DNA of 64,000 nt from positions 18,793,306 to 18,857,305 of the forward strand of contig NC_133215.1 of assembly GCF_040436345.1 (NCBI RefSeq). The letters are read 5' to 3'. Both the position numbers and the translations under genes were made by a program. This DNA comes from Pagrus major (taxonomy: Eukaryota; Chordata; Actinopteri; Spariformes; Sparidae). Of this stretch, positions 63,001-64,000 are shown in pieces (within the stretch, counting starts at the first letter, position 1; every line of letters begins with the position of its first letter). The notes under the pieces were generated by a model. It did not search any database. It saw only the letters and a program-made list of their open reading frames with translations, and was not told the origin of the DNA.

Positions 63001-64000
63001 ACATGTTGGACTACACAATATGTACGTTTCTCTGTAAGAAGACGAAAATAAATCAATCAGTGATCAACTGATTGTTTCATCCTCAGTCTGTGAAAGGTAT
63101 ACAAACTGATTCAGGCTCATAAATGCAGTCTGGCAAAACACATTTACTCATTGTGTCTCTTGTGTTTATTAATCAGACATAACAAGAGGAAAAATGCTTC
63201 ATTTACCCTAACGTCTGCGTTATTTAGGACATTTTGTAATTGTCTATGTATATACATTATCATCATATACTTATTTGCCTTTGTGTGCATATTGTGAAGT
63301 AAGACGTTTTAAAAAAATGACATTAATTATTGTTATAATTACGGTAACTCAGTTAGAACTGCTTGAATAAAACCAAAACAATAATGTGCATTTTTCAGCA
63401 AGGCAGGCCAGCAACAGATCCATGTGGGAGACGTTCTGAAGCTATGACTTTAATTTTTCTGTGACTGCATGCATTGCTAAAGCAATTTCTGCACCCAGCT
63501 GAGCTGAACACAGCCTCCATACTTCAGACATGTCAAATTCACAACTTCTGGCACCCAACCTCCACTAGCTCACTCCTTTTAACTCCTGCTTTTTAATATC
63601 ACTTTCACTTTTGCTATCTTCGCGAATCTTTTAACGCAACCATCGCTCTCACTGTCTCACACACACACACCTCCGCCACACACACACACATACACACACA
63701 CTCACGGTCTCATTTCCTCACACACCCAGCAATCTTTTCAAAATCACTTCCTTGATTCACATCTTTGCCCTCCCATTTATGAGCACTTTATTGAGAAGCA
63801 GAGAGGTGGCAGAAAAACAGACATAATTGCCTAGGGTGGTAAGTTATTGGAAAATGGATGAATTGCTTTCTTCAGGGAAGAGCTGTGAGAGTGTCAGGAA
63901 TAAAGAAGGCTCCTTAATAATGCTGAAGGTCAGGTGCAGGGGTGTCAGGGAGGGATTTCTTTTTGCTGCAGCAGTATGGAGGATGAATATACACATATAG
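60026..64000. other. Gene-free right end of the window
   Basis: No supported gene. Simple repeats: (GT)n at about 60388-60419 and CA-rich sequence at about 63658-63705. Short repeat remnants occur near 61370-61480 and 62580-62695. The last 250 bp (63730-63980) is mixed-composition and could be conserved non-coding sequence, but nothing in it is diagnostic. Confidence 0.4.

Overview
The window is nuclear DNA of a ray-finned fish, most likely a percomorph teleost. The evidence is intron-split vertebrate genes with GT-AG introns, mostly under 1 kb, many CA/GA microsatellites, and interspersed repeats of types familiar from teleost genomes. Six protein-coding genes could be reconstructed exon by exon. 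Every splice phase closes, and none shows an internal stop or frameshift. There are no bacterial features, CRISPR arrays or convincing RNA genes.

Layout. stim2 (minus, 12589 to 3079, 12 coding exons, 969 aa) is an ER calcium sensor for store-operated calcium entry. rbpj (minus, 21871 to 16671, 11 coding exons, 496 aa) is the DNA-binding effector of Notch signalling. hgsnat (minus, 31593 to 23980, 18 exons, 665 aa) is the lysosomal heparan-sulfate acetyltransferase. dctn6 (plus, 32076 to 34069, 7 exons, 189 aa) is dynactin p27 and lies head to head with hgsnat over a 482-bp shared promoter. gtf2e2 (minus, 45528 to 35213, 7 coding exons, 287 aa) is TFIIE-beta and converges tail to tail with dctn6. 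smim18 (plus, CDS 42705-43028, 107 aa) is nested on the opposite strand inside gtf2e2 intron 1, as in mammals. The last 17 kb (46.7-64 kb) holds no gene I can support. It contains microsatellites, old transposon copies and an L2-type LINE remnant.

The genes do not form a pathway. They are vertebrate syntenic neighbours: rbpj and stim2 correspond to human 4p15, and hgsnat, dctn6, gtf2e2 and smim18 to human 8p. The most unusual observation is in stim2. Its last exon encodes about 12-15 degenerate copies of a 15-17-residue unit built on R-K-I-S-R-D, a motif I recall only once in human STIM2, which makes the cytosolic tail much longer. Other points of interest are three consensus RBPJ-binding sites in the rbpj promoter, a stim2 splice donor lying inside a (GT)n microsatellite, and an NRF1 palindrome in the hgsnat/dctn6 promoter.
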